Positions 5,260 to 6,500 of a stretch of DNA of 6,500 nt are shown here, piece by piece. The position numbers and the translations under genes are program-made. The notes beneath the pieces are model-generated. The model worked only from the letters and a program-made list of their open reading frames with translations. It had not been told where the DNA came from and ran no database searches. Source of the DNA: CAYGUK01 sp964352985 (GTDB taxonomy: Bacteria > Pseudomonadota > Gammaproteobacteria > JAHCLG01). The DNA lies in NCBI GenBank assembly GCA_964352985.1, contig CAYGUK010000163.1, positions 1-6,500 of the forward strand. Reading direction: 5' to 3'. Numbering within the stretch: position 1 is the first letter of the stretch; the number at the start of each line of letters is the position of its first letter.

Positions 5260-6333
5260 ATGATGGCTGCAACACAAGATAGTTTTATTAAAGACGATGT
5301 TATTTTACATTTTTCAAAACATATTCACTTTTATACTTTTTTATGTCTTCATTTTGATTTATTACAAAATTGGTATGATGAACTACCTAGTTCAAAAGCA
5401 GGAGATAAAACCTTAGCTGGGTTTAAAAAAGCGTTAGGGAATTACATCGATTTAGTTACTTTTCAAAATACGATTTTCAATTCTGAAGAAGGTACTTTAA
5501 AACTGAATTTTGCAGAAGGTTTAAGCAAAATCCTTACTGAAGAAAATGCCTTGAGGATTCAAGAACTTTTAAAACAAGAGGGAAGACTTTCGATTGCAGA
5601 ATTATGGTACGCTACTTTTGATTTTTCAGATCAATTTAAAGCAGCTCTTCAATCATTACTGCAAGACGCTTCATTTGATTCACAAATTATAAATTGCAAA
5701 TACAAACTTAGACTTATTAATCAACCGCCAGAAACTAGAATACGATTAACTCCACAACAAAGCTTATTCATGCAAAACTATCTGCTTGGCCAGAAATTTT
5801 ATCAAAAAATGTTAGATGAATTAATTTTAAATACTGAAGTCCTTGAGAAAACTAAAAATCGAGTGGCTTGTGATACCTTAAAAAAAATAAAACAAACATT
5901 TGAAGAAAATATGGGACTTTATTATTCGAGTGAAAAACATCCTCTAGATTGGCATTGCTATGATGGCAGAGAATCTTATAAACGCAAAATAGCTCGAGTT
6001 TCATCTTGCATTCAACGACATCGAAATTCATTAATTATCCCGTCAAGCTATTCTATTGGAAGATTGTTTGGAATGACTAACACAACCTACACAGCATTAG
6101 TGGATAATATCATATTTAGCTTACATCATCGCTATAAACCTGATCGTTTACCTAAACGAGCAGCTAGTGTTCAAACCTTAAATCGAAGGCCTGGTCCACC
6201 GGATTTAAGTCTTAAAAAATCTACGCAAACTGATGCTGGTGATGCTGATGCTAGAGCTCAACCGGTAGTTGTTCAGAAACATGGGGATCCTGTTAATGTA
6301 GAACTCAGCGATCTTTCACTTAGAAAAAAGTAG
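5260..6333 (+). CDS. Soluble orphan protein with a disordered, repeat-bearing C-terminal tail
   Basis: This 357-residue protein belongs to no family I recognise. Residues 1-295 look like a folded, mostly helical globular domain: mixed hydrophobic and charged helices, aromatic-rich stretches such as HIHFYTFLCLHFDLLQNWYDEL (first and last residues 21 and 42), and scattered Cys (29, 146, 204, 233, 250). No membrane segment or signal peptide is present. From about 295 the character changes abruptly to a Pro-, Lys-, Arg- and Asp-rich tail. The tail contains DLSLKK (315-320), an Asp-Ala-rich patch DAGDADARA (325-333), and a second copy DLSLRKK (351-357) as the extreme C-terminus. It ends with tandem in-frame stops (TAG TGA). 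Two ATG codons are adjacent (5260, 5263) and the ribosome site is weak (AGAG at 5249-5252). A hydrophilic tail of this kind would fit a protein exported by a C-terminal signal, such as a type IV secretion effector, but the E-rich block common in those is absent; treat this as speculation. Confidence 0.8.
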   Translation: MMAATQDSFIKDDVILHFSKHIHFYTFLCLHFDLLQNWYDELPSSKAGDKTLAGFKKALGNYIDLVTFQNTIFNSEEGTLKLNFAEGLSKILTEENALRIQELLKQEGRLSIAELWYATFDFSDQFKAALQSLLQDASFDSQIINCKYKLRLINQPPETRIRLTPQQSLFMQNYLLGQKFYQKMLDELILNTEVLEKTKNRVACDTLKKIKQTFEENMGLYYSSEKHPLDWHCYDGRESYKRKIARVSSCIQRHRNSLIIPSSYSIGRLFGMTNTTYTALVDNIIFSLHHRYKPDRLPKRAASVQTLNRRPGPPDLSLKKSTQTDAGDADARAQPVVVQKHGDPVNVELSDLSLRKK

Positions 6334-6500
6334 TGAATCTATACTAAAACACCCTGTCTTTTTGACTAACAGGATGCACTAAAAAATTGTTAAACAATAC
6401 TTTTACCTTAGGTGCTTTAATACACTCAAGACTACTGAAATAAAATGTAACTTCAGCATAAATGCTAAATAGTTACCCTGATAATACTGCCTAACCTGGC
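6334..6500. other. Gene-free right end with weak inverted repeats
   Basis: No credible reading frame is seen here. It contains a CCTGT/ACAGG pair (6353-6357 and 6369-6373, 11-nt loop), an AT-rich hairpin ATTGT-TAA-ACAAT (6386-6398) flanked by A6 before and TTTT after (6401-6404), and a longer interrupted inverted repeat at 6447-6476. The AT-rich hairpin might end transcription weakly, but with only one G-C pair it is not a convincing terminator. The regulatory region of a gene beyond the window may begin here. Confidence 0.5.
6447..6476. repeat. Interrupted inverted repeat
   Basis: Outer arms GTAACT (6447-6452) and AGTTAC (6471-6476) are perfect complements. Inner arms AGCA and TGCT enclose a TAAA loop, with unpaired TC and AAAT between the two stems. 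As RNA it could form a two-part hairpin. No T-run follows, so it does not look like a terminator; as DNA it could be a binding site. Confidence 0.35.

Noticed and set aside
6386..6404. Hairpin plus TTTT as a rho-independent terminator for the 357-residue gene
   Set aside because: The stem is five pairs with one G-C pair and the T-run is only four, too weak to call.

Overview
The window is AT-rich bacterial DNA (by eye about two-thirds A+T), densely coding, with seven complete genes and one gene that may run off the left edge. The clearest identification is an EmrD-type drug exporter that resembles the enterobacterial protein over its whole length. Together with the low G+C, a YedJ/YpgQ-type HD hydrolase and several lineage-specific orphan proteins with charged or disordered tails, this suggests a gammaproteobacterium, possibly a host-associated Legionellales/Coxiella-like lineage. 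That placement is inference; no rRNA or other marker gene is present.

Layout. Positions 16-882 (+) hold a multi-spanning membrane protein of unknown function whose frame is open to the left edge. Positions 916-1173 (-) hold a small soluble orphan protein containing a Glu-Gln tract made by six perfect copies of one hexanucleotide. A divergent promoter region (about 1174-1325) separates it from a compact three-gene operon at 1326-4022 (+): emrD, a hotdog-fold acyl-CoA thioesterase 4 nt downstream, and a second, short MFS transporter that starts in an ATGA overlap. A convergent HD-domain phosphohydrolase (4016-4684, -) overlaps the tail of the operon by 7 nt. A divergent 137-nt intergenic region leads to two orphan soluble genes on the + strand: a 106-residue charged protein (4822-5142) and a 357-residue protein with a disordered, repeat-bearing tail (5260-6333). 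The last 167 nt contain no gene, only weak inverted repeats.

How the genes relate. The operon joins two membrane transporters to a thioesterase, so the three may handle a common small hydrophobic or acyl/aromatic compound; this is inferred from gene order only. The HD hydrolase is a probable metal-dependent nucleotide or phosphate-ester housekeeping enzyme. The four orphans share no visible homology with each other. Three of them appear to have their own promoters of the extended -10 type. No mobile element, CRISPR array, tRNA or rRNA was seen. I found no convincing new multi-gene system; the best leads are the transporter-thioesterase operon with its shortened second transporter, the Glu-Gln repeat protein, and the tailed orphan at the right end.
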